Made by a program: the position numbers and the translations under genes. Source: Streptomyces sp. XY006 (GTDB lineage Bacteria > Actinomycetota > Actinomycetes > Streptomycetales > Streptomycetaceae). Taken from it: DNA of 64,000 nt. Position 1 is the stretch's first letter. Each line of letters starts with the position of its first letter. The notes below the pieces were generated by a model. It was not told the DNA's origin. It saw nothing but the letters and a program-made list of their open reading frames with translations, and did not search any database. Of this stretch, positions 9,440 to 18,051 are shown piece by piece. Location: positions 143,844 through 207,843 of the forward strand of contig NZ_NOKT01000015.1 in assembly GCF_002237655.1 (NCBI RefSeq), in the 5' to 3' direction.

Positions 9440-9590
9440 GAAGGCGCCCGGGACGAGGGACGCGCAGGCGAGGGCGCGCAGCACGAGGGCGCCCGGGAGG
9501 GCGCGCAGCACGAGGGCGTGCAGTACGCGAGCGCCCGGGACGAGGGCGCGCAGCACGAGGGCGGGCAGTACGCGAGCGCGTCGCCGCCGT
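9440..9590. repeat. Degenerate tandem repeat of GCGCAGCACGAGGGCG type
   Basis: GCGCGCAGCACGAGGGCG and variants (with GCAGTACGCGAGCGC) recur at least four times. The tract is squeezed between the lipoprotein stop and the MFS stop, in a convergent gap with no gene. Confidence 0.7.
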
Positions 9591-9591
9591 C

Positions 9592-10791
9592 TCACCGCCG
9601 CGACCAGCTCAGCCCCCACCCCAGCACCAGCCACACCCCGGCGACCACGCTCACCCCGACCCAGCCGAAGTGGCTGTACGCGGTCCCCGCGAGGGCCGAC
9701 GCACCGGCGCCGCCCGCGAAAGAGGCCACGACATAGGCCGTGTTGGCGGTGGCCGGAGTGGAGGTCGCGGTCAGCGCGAGCGTCTGGTTGGCGACGTGCG
9801 AGGCGACCAGCGCCGCGTGGATCAGGACCGCGGCGGCGAACAGGGCGGCCAGCACGTGCCCACCCAGCCAGAACAGCGGCACCGACACGGCGGCCAGCCC
9901 ATACGCGGTCCGCACGACCCGCGCCGCCCCGAACCGGTCCACCAGCCCGCCGGCCAGCGGCGCCACCGCGGTCGCCGTCAGCCCGAACAGCCCGAAGAGT
10001 CCGGCCGTCGCGGTGGACAGCCCGTACGCCGGCCCGGTCAGCAGCAGCGCGAGCGACGTCCACAGCGCGCTCCACGCACCGAACATCCCGGCCTGCCGTA
10101 CGCAGGCCCGCCACAGGTCGGGCGAGCTGCGCAGCACCGACGGCAGGGCGGCCGGGCCCGAGAGGAACGAGCCGGTGCCGCGCCGCAGCGAGGGCAGGAC
10201 GGCGGCGGTGGCGAGCCCCAGCGCGAGCGTGAGCAGGGCCGCGCCGGCGAACACCCAGCGCCAGCCGAAGGCCTGCCCGGCCAGACCGCCCAGCACCCGG
10301 GCCCCGACGATGCCGGTGAACAGGCCCGCGACCACGGCGGCGACATGCCGCGCCCGCCGGTCGGCCGGAGCGCGTTCGGCGACCAGCGGCACGAGCAGCT
10401 GCGGTATCACGGTCGCCGCCGAGGCGACGAACACGGCCACCGCCAGCACCCCGACGCCCGGCGCGAGGGCACTGGCCCCCAGCGCGGCGGCGGTCACGAG
10501 CGTCAGGACGGTCACCAGCCTGCGCCGGTTCGCGCTGTCCCCGAGCGGGGCGAAGAACAGCAGGCCGACGGCGTACCCGAGCTGGGCGACCGAGGCGATC
10601 CAGGCGACGGCGGAGGGCGCCGAGCCGAAGTCGCGGGCCATGAGCGAGAGCAGCGGCGCGGCGAGATAGATGTTGGCGGCGGTCACCGCGCTGCACACGG
10701 CGATCAGCGTGAGGAAGAGAGCGGGGGCGGGCGTACGGCCCCGCCGCGTGGGGGCCGTGCGGCGCGGTGCGGTCGTGGTCGCTGACGACAT
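9592..10791 (-). CDS. MFS drug/metabolite exporter (12-TM, DHA1-like)
   Basis: ATG 10791 is preceded by AAGGAG, so the longer frame to 10824 is not needed; 399 residues. There are about 12 hydrophobic spans, beginning with LFLTLIAVCSAVTAANIYLA. The MFS loop 2-3 motif reads LFFAPLGDSANRRRLV, and the second half repeats it loosely as GLVDRFGAARVVRTAYGL. It would expel a small molecule using the proton gradient. It is divergent from a TetR gene, and two operator-like sites lie between them, so TetR-type ligand-induced efflux is likely. Confidence 0.88.
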   Translation of the reverse strand: MSSATTTAPRRTAPTRRGRTPAPALFLTLIAVCSAVTAANIYLAAPLLSLMARDFGSAPSAVAWIASVAQLGYAVGLLFFAPLGDSANRRRLVTVLTLVTAAALGASALAPGVGVLAVAVFVASAATVIPQLLVPLVAERAPADRRARHVAAVVAGLFTGIVGARVLGGLAGQAFGWRWVFAGAALLTLALGLATAAVLPSLRRGTGSFLSGPAALPSVLRSSPDLWRACVRQAGMFGAWSALWTSLALLLTGPAYGLSTATAGLFGLFGLTATAVAPLAGGLVDRFGAARVVRTAYGLAAVSVPLFWLGGHVLAALFAAAVLIHAALVASHVANQTLALTATSTPATANTAYVVASFAGGAGASALAGTAYSHFGWVGVSVVAGVWLVLGWGLSWSRR

Positions 10792-10822
10792 GAGGGGAGG
10801 ACTCCTTGGAGTCGGCTCTAAC

Positions 10823-10896
10823 AACTAACTGGTTGGTTGGCTATCTGCCGAACAGCATGGGCGGCCCGTTCATTCCTGTCAACCAAACGGTTGGTT
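10823..10896. promoter_or_regulatory. Two TetR-type operators in the MFS/TetR divergent promoter
   Basis: The sites are AACTAACTGGTTGGTT at 10823-10838 and AACCAAACGGTTGGTT at 10881-10896. Each is an imperfect 8+8 palindrome sharing the right half GGTTGGTT, with 58 bp between starts. The second lies 23 bp before the TetR ATG. The AT content here is far above its surroundings. Confidence 0.8.
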
Positions 10897-10919
10897 ACCT
10901 GGCGCGCTACCCTCTCCCC

Positions 10920-11498
10920 ATGGCAGCAAGGGACCCCGAGGCCACCAAGGCCCGGATCTTCGAGGCGGCGGTCGCCGAGTTCGCCCGGCACGGCATCGCC
11001 GGTGCCCGGATCGACCGCATCGCCGCCGAGGCGAAGGCCAACAAGCAGCTCATCTACGCCTACTTCGGCAACAAGGCGGAGCTGTTCGCCATCGTCCTGG
11101 AGCGCAAGATGCTCCACCTCGCCGAGGCCGTTCCGGTCGACCCGGACGACCTGGAGAGCTGGATCGACCGCCTGATGGACTACCACGCCGACCACCCCGA
11201 GCTGCTGCGCCTGCTCTTCTGGGAGGGCCTGGAGTACGGCAGCGCCGAACTGCCCCACGAGTCCGACCGCCAGGAGCACTACCGCCGCAAGGTCGCCGCC
11301 CTCCGGGACGGCCAGGCCCGGGGCGTGGTCACCGACGCGATCCCGGCGGCCGACCTGCTCTTCCTGCTGACCGCCCTGGCCAACTGGACCGCCGTCGTCC
11401 CGCAGATGCGGCGCATCCTGGTCGGCGAGGAGGACACCGACCGGGACCGCCTGCGCGCCTCGGTCAAGGAGGCCGCCCGCAGGCTCGCGGCCCGCTGA
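10920..11498 (+). CDS. TetR/AcrR-family transcriptional regulator
   Basis: I place the start at ATG 10920 (MAARDPEATKARIFEAAVAE); upstream in-frame codons would run through the operators. The 192-residue protein has the N-terminal HTH at about 8-55 (FARHGIAGARIDRIAAEAKA, then QLIYAYFGNKAELF) and a helical ligand domain behind it. It should repress the divergent MFS exporter and itself through the sites at 10823-10896. The ligand is unknown. Confidence 0.92.
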   Translation: MAARDPEATKARIFEAAVAEFARHGIAGARIDRIAAEAKANKQLIYAYFGNKAELFAIVLERKMLHLAEAVPVDPDDLESWIDRLMDYHADHPELLRLLFWEGLEYGSAELPHESDRQEHYRRKVAALRDGQARGVVTDAIPAADLLFLLTALANWTAVVPQMRRILVGEEDTDRDRLRASVKEAARRLAAR

Positions 11499-11514
11499 AC
11501 CCCCGGGCGTACGG

Positions 11515-14500
11515 CTAGTTGGTGCCGATCCGGCTGAGCAGTTCCACGATCCGGGACTGCACCTCGCCGCTGGTGGACCGCTCGGCGAGGAAGAGCACCG
11601 TTTCTCCCGACGCGAGCCGCGGCAGGTCGGCCTGGTCGACGGCGGCCGTGTAGACGACGAGCGGGGTGCGCTTCAGCTGCCCGTTCGCCCGCAGCCAGTC
11701 GATGATCCCGGCGAACCCGGGCTGCCGCCGGTGCACCTGCATCAGGTCCATCACGACGAGGTTCGGCCGGAACTGCCCCGCCAGCGTCACCGCGTCCGCG
11801 TCGCTCGCGGCCCGCGCGACCTGCATCCCGCGCCGCTCCAGCGTCGCCGTCAGCGCGAGCGCGATCTCCGCGTGCTCCTCGATGAGCAGCACGCGCGGCG
11901 GATGCTGCTCGCTGTCCCGGGGCGCCAGCGCCTTCAGCAGCACCGCCGGATCCGCGCCGTACGCCGCGTCCCGCGAGGCCTGCCCGAGCCCGGCCGTGAC
12001 CAGCACCGGCACCTCGGCGGCCACGGCGGCCTGGCGCAGCGACTGCAGCGCCGTCCGCGTGATCGGCCCGGTCAGCGGGTCGACGAACAGCGCCGCGGGG
12101 AAGGCCGCGATCTGCGCGTCGACCTCCTCGCGCGAGTGCACGATCACCGGCCGGTAGCCCCGGTCGCTCAGCGCCTGCTGCGTGCTGACGTCCGGCGCCG
12201 GCCACACCAGCAGCCGCCGCGGGTTGTCCAGCGGCTCCGGCGGCAACTCGTCGTCCATCGGCTGCGGCCGCGGCGGATCGGCCACCTCGACGGCACCGCC
12301 CGGCCCGTCCAGCGGCTCGGGCCCCTCGGCGGCGTTCTCGTCCGGGGCGCCTATGGCGTACGAACGTCCGCCGCCCTCGGCCGGCTGCGCCAGCCGGGAC
12401 TGTCCGGCCAGGGACGGCTGCGCCGGAACGGGTGCGGAGACCTGCGCGGGCACCTGCGCCTGCCCCGGCGCCGGCGCGGGCGTCGGCTCGCCCGCCGGAT
12501 GCGCGCGGGCGGCCTGCTCCGGACGGGCCGCCTGCTCGGGGCGGGACGCCTGCTCCGGTCGGGCCGCCTGGTCCGTACGCGTGGCCGGGTCGGGCGGTGT
12601 GCCGAGCTTGCGGCGCCGGCCCGAGCCGCCCGGCTGGTGCGGGGGAGGCGTCGCCGACGGCTGCCGGACCTGGGCCGCCTGCCGGTTGAACGGCACGCCC
12701 TGCCCCAGCGTCCGCACGCTGATCGCCCGTCCCTGCGTCGAGTGGGGATCGGCGGGCGCCGCGGCCTCGGCGGGCAACGGCTGCGCCGCCCGCGGCATGC
12801 CCTCCGCGGGCAGCGGCGTGCCCGGCGCCGGCGTCGTACCGGGCTGCGGGGCGGCGCCGTTCGGCGGTACGGCGACACCGGCGACACCGGCTCCCGAGGT
12901 GTCGTCGGCGGCGGGCCAGGACTGCGGCGCGGGGGTGCCCTGGGCCGGGGTCGTGGGGGCGGGGCCGGCGGTGTGCGGCCCGGCGGGTGCGGCTTCGGCG
13001 GGCAGCGGCTGACCGGCGGAGACCTGCGCCTCCGGCGCGACGCCGCCCTGCTGCGGCAACGGCTGAGCACCGTGCGGCCCGGCGTGAACCGGCACCTGCG
13101 GCACCTGTCCCGGAAGAACGGCCTGCACACTCTCCCCGAGCCCACCCTGAGCGGGCACGGACACGACCTGCGGCTGCACCCCGACACCCTGCGGCGGCGC
13201 GGCAGCGCCCTGGGGCGGTACGGCGACACCCTGCGGTGGTACGACGCCCTGCGCAGGTGCTGCGACGCCCTGGGGCGGTACGGCAGCGCCGTGCGGCGGT
13301 ACGGCGACGCCCTGCGGTGGTACGGCGGCGCCCTGCGCAGGCACGGCGACGCCCTGGGGCGGGACCGTGCCCTGAGGGGGAACGGCCGTGCTCTGCGGCT
13401 GGGGGAGGGCGCCCTGCGGGACGGCGCCCTGGGGGGCGTTGCTCTGCGGGGCGATGCCCTGCGGCGGCACGGCCGCACCCGGCGCCATCCGACCGGCGGG
13501 CACCCCGCCCTGCGCGGGCACGCCCTGCCCGAGGCCGACCTGACCAGGAGGGATCTGCTGACCAGCAGGGACCTGACCAGCGGCGTTCTGCTGCGCGGCA
13601 GCGGCCGGCTGAGGCCCGGCGGGTACGGCACCCGGCACGGCACCCACGGCCGCCGGCGGCACGGGCTGAACACCCCCGGCCGCACCAGGACCTCCGGCGC
13701 CCGGAACTCCCGCACCCGGAACTCCCACACCCGGCGCCTGCGCCTCTGTCGTCCCGGCGGCCCCGGGGGTCCCGGTCGCCTCGGCCGGCTGCGGAGCGAC
13801 GGCTCGCCTCCGGCGCCCGGTCGGCGCGCTCGTGGGATGCGGCTGCGGGGGTGTGTGATCGGCGGACTGGTCATGCGGCACGGCGTCATGCCGCCCCTCA
13901 TCGGCAGTCCCGCCCCCGGCCACCCCGGCGGCCCCGGCGGCCTGGGCAGACCCGTCGGAAGCCACCGCCCCGGGCGGGACCGTCACGCCCGTCTGCCCGG
14001 ACGGAGCCGTCTGGTCGGCCTCGGCGGGCGGAAGCGCGAACACCGGACGCGGCCCCGCCGCCTGCTGTGCGGCCGCAGCCCTCTCGTTCGCGGCGGCCAG
14101 CGCACGCCGCCGGCGCCCGGTCGGCTGCTGAGCCTGCCCCTGCGCCGCGTCGCCGGGGCCACCGGAGGCCTCACCGGACGACGGCGCGGGCAAGGCCGGC
14201 GGCAGCGCGTGCTGCTCACCCGGCTCCCGCCGGGCCCGCCGCCCGGACGGCGGCGCGGGCACACCCTGCGGCGGCACCGTCCCGCCCAGCCCCGTACCCG
14301 AGGCCGCGGTCCCGGCCGCGTGCTCGGCGGCCGTGACGACGGCCCCCTCGGCGACACCCTGGACGGCACTGCCGATGGCGGCGGGGGCACCCGCGGCAGC
14401 GGCGTCCTCGGCCGCCCGGCCGCGCCGCCGCCCGGTGCCGCCCGACACCGCGCCTTCCTCGGACGCCTGCGCGGGAAGAGCGGCCGGTTCCCCGGCGGCC

Positions 14501-16443
14501 CGCCGCCGACGCCGCCCGGTCGGCACGCCCCCTTCGGAACCACCAGGACCACCGGCACCACCGGCACCACCGGCACCATCACCAGCACCGGCCGCGCCTG
14601 CCGCACCGGCACCGGCCGCACCGACGGCCCCGTCACCCTCAGCCGCCGGAACATCTGGAGCATCCCCGTCGAGGAACGCGTCGGTCGAGCCGCGCCGAGC
14701 CCTGCGGCGTCCTCCCCCGGAGGTCTGCTCCTCCGGAGCGGCGGCGCCGACCTCGTCCGCCGGCTGCGCGGCGACGGCCCCGGCCCCACCCCCCAACGGC
14801 ACTTCCAGGACGTACGCGCTGCCGCTCATCCCCGGCACCTCGTGCGTCTGCAGCACACCGCCGTGCGCCCGGACGATCCCTCGCACGATGGGCTCATGGA
14901 CGGTGTCGCCCCCGGCGTACGGTCCGCGCACCTCGATGCGGACGACCTCGCCGCGCTGCGCCGCCGCCACCACGACGGTGTTGTCCAGATAGCCGCCCGC
15001 CGACACGGGCGTGTTGCCGGTCGCGTCGACACCGGCCACGTCGGCGACCAGATGCGCGAGGGCGGTCGCCAGCAGCCGCGGGTCCACCTCGGCCTCGATG
15101 GGCGGCGCGTGCACGGCGAACTGCACCCGCCCGGGCCCGATGAGCTCGACGGCCCCGTCGACACCTGCGGCGACGACGGCGTCCAGCATCACCTTCGTCC
15201 GGGCGACGTTCTCGCTGCCGGCGTCGAGCCGCTGGTAGCCGAGGACGTTGTCGATCAGCGTGGTGATGCGCGAGTAGCCGGCCGAGAGGTGGTGCAGCAC
15301 CTGGTTGGCCTCGGGCCACAGCTGCCCGGCGTCGTCGGCGGCGAGCGCGGCCAGTTCGCGGCGCAGCTCCTCCAGCGGCCCGCGCAGGGAACGCCCGAGC
15401 AGGGTCAGCAACTGCTCGTGCCGGGCGGCGAGCGCCTCGAAGCGGTCCTTCTCCCGCTCCCCGAGGGCGGCGTAGCGCTCCTCGTTCGCGGCGAGTTCCT
15501 CGGCGTGCCGCTCGCGCAGCTCCTCCACCTCGGTGACGTGCTGCTGGCGCAGGGCGGTGAGCTCGGAGGCGTGCTCCTCGGCGATCCGCTCCAGTTCCTC
15601 GGCGTGCGCCCGCTCCGCCGCCTCCTTCTCCTCGACGACGGAGTCGTAGGGCCGCCGGTCGGTGAAGGTCATCACGGCGCCGACGAGCTGGTCGCCGTCG
15701 CGCACGGGCGCAGTCGTCAGGTCGACCGGCACCTTCGAGCCGTCCTTGGCGTACAGCACCTGTCCGCGCACCCGGTGCTTGCGGCCGGAGCGCAGCGTGT
15801 CGGCCAGCGGCGAGTCGTCGTAGGGGAAGGGGGAGCCGTCGGGGCGGGAGTGCAGGACGAGGGTGTGTAGCTCGCGCCCGCCGAGGTCGCTGGCCCGGTA
15901 GCCCAGTATCTGGGCGGCGGCCGGGTTGACGAGCACGATCCGTCCGTCGGTGTCGGTCCCGACGACGCCCTCGGCCGCGGCCCGCAGGATCATCTCGGTC
16001 TGCCGCTGCGAGCGCGCGAGCTCGGCCTCGGTGTCGACGGTCCCGGACAGATCGCGTACGACGAGCATCAGCAGCTCGTCGCCGGTGTAGCCGTAACTGT
16101 CGTAGGCCTGTTGCCCGTTCTCCAGATTCGCACTGGTGACCTCGACGGGGAACTCCGTCCCGTCGGTCCTGCGCGCGACCATCCGGGTGGGCTTGGTCCG
16201 GGCCCGCGGGTCGAGGTGTTCGGGCCGCCGCATGGAGCCCGGGATGAGCTTGGAGTCGAACTGCGGCAGCAGATCCAGCAGGCCCCGCCCCACCAGGGCG
16301 GTCCCCGGGGTCTCGAAGGCCTCCAGGGCGATGGTGTTGGCGTTGACCACCGTCCCGTTGGCATTGACCAGCACCAACGCGTCCGGGAGGGCGTCCAGTA
16401 TGGCTGCGAGGCGAGCAGCGCCTCGGGATGGCCTGCTGCTCAC
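11515..16443 (-). CDS. Giant PAS-PAS-coiled-coil sensor with degenerate kinase core and receiver domains
   Basis: 1642 residues. PAS domains lie at about 8-130 and 140-265, an acidic/Glu-rich coiled coil at about 270-345, and a DHp/ATPase-like region at 345-548. A Pro/Gln/Ala/Gly-rich low-complexity linker of about 850 residues follows. Two receiver-like domains sit at about 1409-1510 and 1516-1642. Where kinases have SHELRTPL this protein has GRSLRGPL, so the phospho-His is absent. The ATPase N-box and DxGxG glycines are also unrecognisable. The last receiver keeps an Asp (VVMDLMQ) but lacks the usual DD pair and Lys. It is probably a scaffold or sensor rather than an active kinase. There is no membrane segment. 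Confidence 0.85.
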   Translation of the reverse strand: MSSRPSRGAARLAAILDALPDALVLVNANGTVVNANTIALEAFETPGTALVGRGLLDLLPQFDSKLIPGSMRRPEHLDPRARTKPTRMVARRTDGTEFPVEVTSANLENGQQAYDSYGYTGDELLMLVVRDLSGTVDTEAELARSQRQTEMILRAAAEGVVGTDTDGRIVLVNPAAAQILGYRASDLGGRELHTLVLHSRPDGSPFPYDDSPLADTLRSGRKHRVRGQVLYAKDGSKVPVDLTTAPVRDGDQLVGAVMTFTDRRPYDSVVEEKEAAERAHAEELERIAEEHASELTALRQQHVTEVEELRERHAEELAANEERYAALGEREKDRFEALAARHEQLLTLLGRSLRGPLEELRRELAALAADDAGQLWPEANQVLHHLSAGYSRITTLIDNVLGYQRLDAGSENVARTKVMLDAVVAAGVDGAVELIGPGRVQFAVHAPPIEAEVDPRLLATALAHLVADVAGVDATGNTPVSAGGYLDNTVVVAAAQRGEVVRIEVRGPYAGGDTVHEPIVRGIVRAHGGVLQTHEVPGMSGSAYVLEVPLGGGAGAVAAQPADEVGAAAPEEQTSGGGRRRARRGSTDAFLDGDAPDVPAAEGDGAVGAAGAGAAGAAGAGDGAGGAGGAGGPGGSEGGVPTGRRRRRAAGEPAALPAQASEEGAVSGGTGRRRGRAAEDAAAAGAPAAIGSAVQGVAEGAVVTAAEHAAGTAASGTGLGGTVPPQGVPAPPSGRRARREPGEQHALPPALPAPSSGEASGGPGDAAQGQAQQPTGRRRRALAAANERAAAAQQAAGPRPVFALPPAEADQTAPSGQTGVTVPPGAVASDGSAQAAGAAGVAGGGTADEGRHDAVPHDQSADHTPPQPHPTSAPTGRRRRAVAPQPAEATGTPGAAGTTEAQAPGVGVPGAGVPGAGGPGAAGGVQPVPPAAVGAVPGAVPAGPQPAAAAQQNAAGQVPAGQQIPPGQVGLGQGVPAQGGVPAGRMAPGAAVPPQGIAPQSNAPQGAVPQGALPQPQSTAVPPQGTVPPQGVAVPAQGAAVPPQGVAVPPHGAAVPPQGVAAPAQGVVPPQGVAVPPQGAAAPPQGVGVQPQVVSVPAQGGLGESVQAVLPGQVPQVPVHAGPHGAQPLPQQGGVAPEAQVSAGQPLPAEAAPAGPHTAGPAPTTPAQGTPAPQSWPAADDTSGAGVAGVAVPPNGAAPQPGTTPAPGTPLPAEGMPRAAQPLPAEAAAPADPHSTQGRAISVRTLGQGVPFNRQAAQVRQPSATPPPHQPGGSGRRRKLGTPPDPATRTDQAARPEQASRPEQAARPEQAARAHPAGEPTPAPAPGQAQVPAQVSAPVPAQPSLAGQSRLAQPAEGGGRSYAIGAPDENAAEGPEPLDGPGGAVEVADPPRPQPMDDELPPEPLDNPRRLLVWPAPDVSTQQALSDRGYRPVIVHSREEVDAQIAAFPAALFVDPLTGPITRTALQSLRQAAVAAEVPVLVTAGLGQASRDAAYGADPAVLLKALAPRDSEQHPPRVLLIEEHAEIALALTATLERRGMQVARAASDADAVTLAGQFRPNLVVMDLMQVHRRQPGFAGIIDWLRANGQLKRTPLVVYTAAVDQADLPRLASGETVLFLAERSTSGEVQSRIVELLSRIGTN
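13190..13460. repeat. Repeat tract coding for PPQGVAVPAQGAAV-type linker
   Basis: Within the giant sensor gene, a unit of about 24-27 bp coding for variants of PPQG(V/A)AVP recurs about ten times. The encoded stretch (residues about 995-1085) is predicted to be extended and disordered. Such tracts change length easily by slippage. Confidence 0.75.
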
Positions 16444-16795
16444 GAGACGCTTCCTCCCTGTTACCGCACCTTGCCGACCGCTCGGGCCATCTTGCCAACC
16501 GTCCCGCGGCGTGTCACGCGAGGGAGTCTAAGGGCTGCGGTTGCGCTCGCGACGCCGGATGAGAGGGAGGTCGCACGAGGAAGTGACCCCGAACTGACGA
16601 CCGAGTAAGCGTCAGACGCCCGCCCTCCTGCGACGACGTCGCGGGACCTTCGCGGGACCTTTACGAGAGCGGCGTTTCTGTACGTTTCGGCCGAGCCGCC
16701 CGGAGCTGGCGGAATGAGGACGGAGCCTGGCGCAAACGCCCCGGAACCGGCCGCCCTCCCACCCCGGGCCGCGCCTCACCGCTGTCGGCCCGGTG
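16444..16795. other. Intergenic region, no gene seen
   Basis: These 352 bases separate the giant sensor gene from the 3' end of the SSI-like gene, which shares its strand. The stretch just above the sensor start must hold its promoter. I see no ORF with coding character, no RNA fold and no repeat. Confidence 0.5.
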
Positions 16796-17308
16796 TCAGC
16801 CCTTCCCCGCGGCCTTCATGTCCGGCAGCAGCGGCACGAGCCGGTCCCAGCGGGAGATCCCGCAGCCGTCGCGGCGGTCGTAGGTCGCGTCCACGGGGCG
16901 TCCGGCCCAGGTGCCGGTGACGTGCGCGGTGGCCGGCCCGCCGTACTGCATGGTGCAGAAGCCGCCGTCCGGGGCGGGCGCGAAGAGGTCCTGCCCCCAG
17001 CGCGTGTCCCGCTGCAGCGTGGCGCAGGCTCCGCGCGGGTCGGGGTGGCTGCCGCCGTCGGGGTCGCAGTACAGCTCGTAGGTCCCGTCGGCCCCGCCGC
17101 CCGCGTTCCGCACGGTCACGGTGAGGTGGTCGCGGTCCGGCCCGGCGTCGACGCGGGCGGGCGACGACGGTCCGGCCGCGTCGGCCCGGGCGTACGCGGT
17201 GGGGGAGACGGCAGCCAGCGACCCGGCGGCGGCGACGGAGGCGGCGGCACCGACGAGGAGGCGCCGCAGGGCGGGGCGGGCGGTGGCCCGGGGAGTGGCA
17301 CGCAACAT
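16796..17308 (-). CDS. Secreted subtilisin-inhibitor-like (SSI) protease inhibitor
   Basis: The 170-residue protein has a signal peptide at about 1-41 (twin Arg in ALRRLLVGAA, ending SPTAYA). The rest matches the SSI fold: LTVTVRNAG strand, YELYCDPDGG, ACATLQRD, then FCTMQYGGP, VTGTWAGRPVDATYDRRDGC. Four cysteines are placed for two disulfides. The reactive loop reads CTM-QY, so P1 would be Met, as in classical SSI (CPM-VY). These inhibitors are secreted in bulk and bind extracellular subtilisin-type proteases during differentiation. The C-terminal part is longer and more basic than in SSI. Confidence 0.82.
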   Translation of the reverse strand: MLRATPRATARPALRRLLVGAAASVAAAGSLAAVSPTAYARADAAGPSSPARVDAGPDRDHLTVTVRNAGGGADGTYELYCDPDGGSHPDPRGACATLQRDTRWGQDLFAPAPDGGFCTMQYGGPATAHVTGTWAGRPVDATYDRRDGCGISRWDRLVPLLPDMKAAGKG

Positions 17309-17552
17309 GCCCTGACTAACGCGGCACGCGCCCGGACGTTGCGCACGCCCCCGCGCACGCCCTCCCCCGGGCCTCCCGCGCCCTCCGGCCCCGGGCCCTC
17401 CCCGGCCCCGCCGCAGCGGGGTCGGCCGGGGCCGGGCAAGGCCTTTGCCCTGCGCCCTTCCCGCCTAGTACCGTGGGGGTCGATTGGTGACACCCCGCTC
17501 GACTGTGTCATCATCGGCACGCACCGACCCGCGCTCGCGCGGGTGGATGTGT

Positions 17553-17643
17553 GGAGGCGTCGCCTAGTCCGGTCTATGGCGCCGCACTGCTAATGCGGTT
17601 TGGGCCTTAAAGCCCATCGAGGGTTCAAATCCCTCCGCCTCCG
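17553..17643 (+). tRNA. tRNA-Ser (anticodon GCT)
   Basis: The acceptor GGAGGCG pairs with CGCCTCC plus discriminator G. The anticodon stem-loop contains CTGCTAA, giving GCT (codons AGC/AGT). A long variable arm (GGGCCTTAAAGCCC) is class-II and Ser-like, and the T-loop is GGTTCAAATCC. No CCA is encoded. Length 91 nt. Confidence 0.97.
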
Positions 17644-17652
17644 CCGTGATCA

Positions 17653-17682
17653 CGAAGCCCCGGTCAGCCGACCGGGGCTTCG
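17653..17682 (+). terminator. Terminator after tRNA-Ser(GCT)
   Basis: CGAAGCCCCGGTC-agcc-GACCGGGGCTTCG is a perfect 13-bp stem with a 4-base loop, 9 bp past the tRNA. Confidence 0.88.
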
Positions 17683-17754
17683 CCGTTCCCGGGGTTGCCG
17701 CACACCCCGCCCGGACGGCCTTTCCCCAGGTCACAAGGGGTACGGCTAACGGAT

Positions 17755-17783
17755 TTCACATGGCGGCGGCAGTCATGTAATGT
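17755..17783 (+). promoter_or_regulatory. Promoter of tRNA-Arg
   Basis: TTCACA at 17755-17760 and TAATGT at 17778-17783 are separated by 17 bp. This is a housekeeping-sigma-like pair 57 bp before the mature tRNA. Confidence 0.55.
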
Positions 17784-17840
17784 TCTTCCTGTCGCCGCGA
17801 GCGAGCCGGAAGGCCCGGGAGCGGCGATAAAACAGAACAA

Positions 17841-17913
17841 GCACTCGTAGCTTAACGGATAGAGCATCTGACTACGGATCAGAAGGTTGCAGGTTCGAAT
17901 CCTGCCGAGTGCA
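17841..17913 (+). tRNA. tRNA-Arg (anticodon ACG)
   Basis: The acceptor GCACTCG pairs with CGAGTGC, discriminator A. The anticodon loop CTACGGA gives ACG, read as ICG after deamination by TadA (encoded at 41412-41843). The T-loop is GGTTCGAATCC. Length 73 nt, no encoded CCA. Confidence 0.97.
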
Positions 17914-17920
17914 CAGCACA

Positions 17921-17956
17921 CCAGAGGCCCTGTGGAGAGATCCACAGGGCCTCTGG
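17921..17956 (+). terminator. Strong terminator after tRNA-Arg
   Basis: CCAGAGGCCCTGTGGA-gaga-TCCACAGGGCCTCTGG is a perfect 16-bp stem with a GAGA tetraloop, 7 bp past the tRNA. Confidence 0.92.
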
Positions 17957-18051
17957 CGTTTGTCTTGACGAGGTGATCGACGGTCACTCTCTTCTCTGCC
18001 GATAGAACCCGGTACGTGCAGAGGCGCGGCTACGGGAACTCCTCCCGCCGG

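Noticed and set aside
9370..10785. Plus-strand frame opposite the MFS exporter
   Set aside because: The MFS helices and start on the minus strand are convincing; the plus frame has no coding character.
11731..15870. 1379-codon open frame on the plus strand
   Set aside because: It is antisense to the giant sensor gene, whose PAS and coiled-coil domains are clear. Third-position GC bias on the opposite strand creates the open frame.
17553..17913. tRNA-associated integrated element
   Set aside because: No integrase, no duplicate 3' tRNA end and no composition change were found on either side.
17664..17987. 107-codon minus-strand frame over the tRNA-Arg
   Set aside because: Its core RIRTCNLLIRSQMLYPLSY is the antisense translation of a tRNA, a known mis-annotation.
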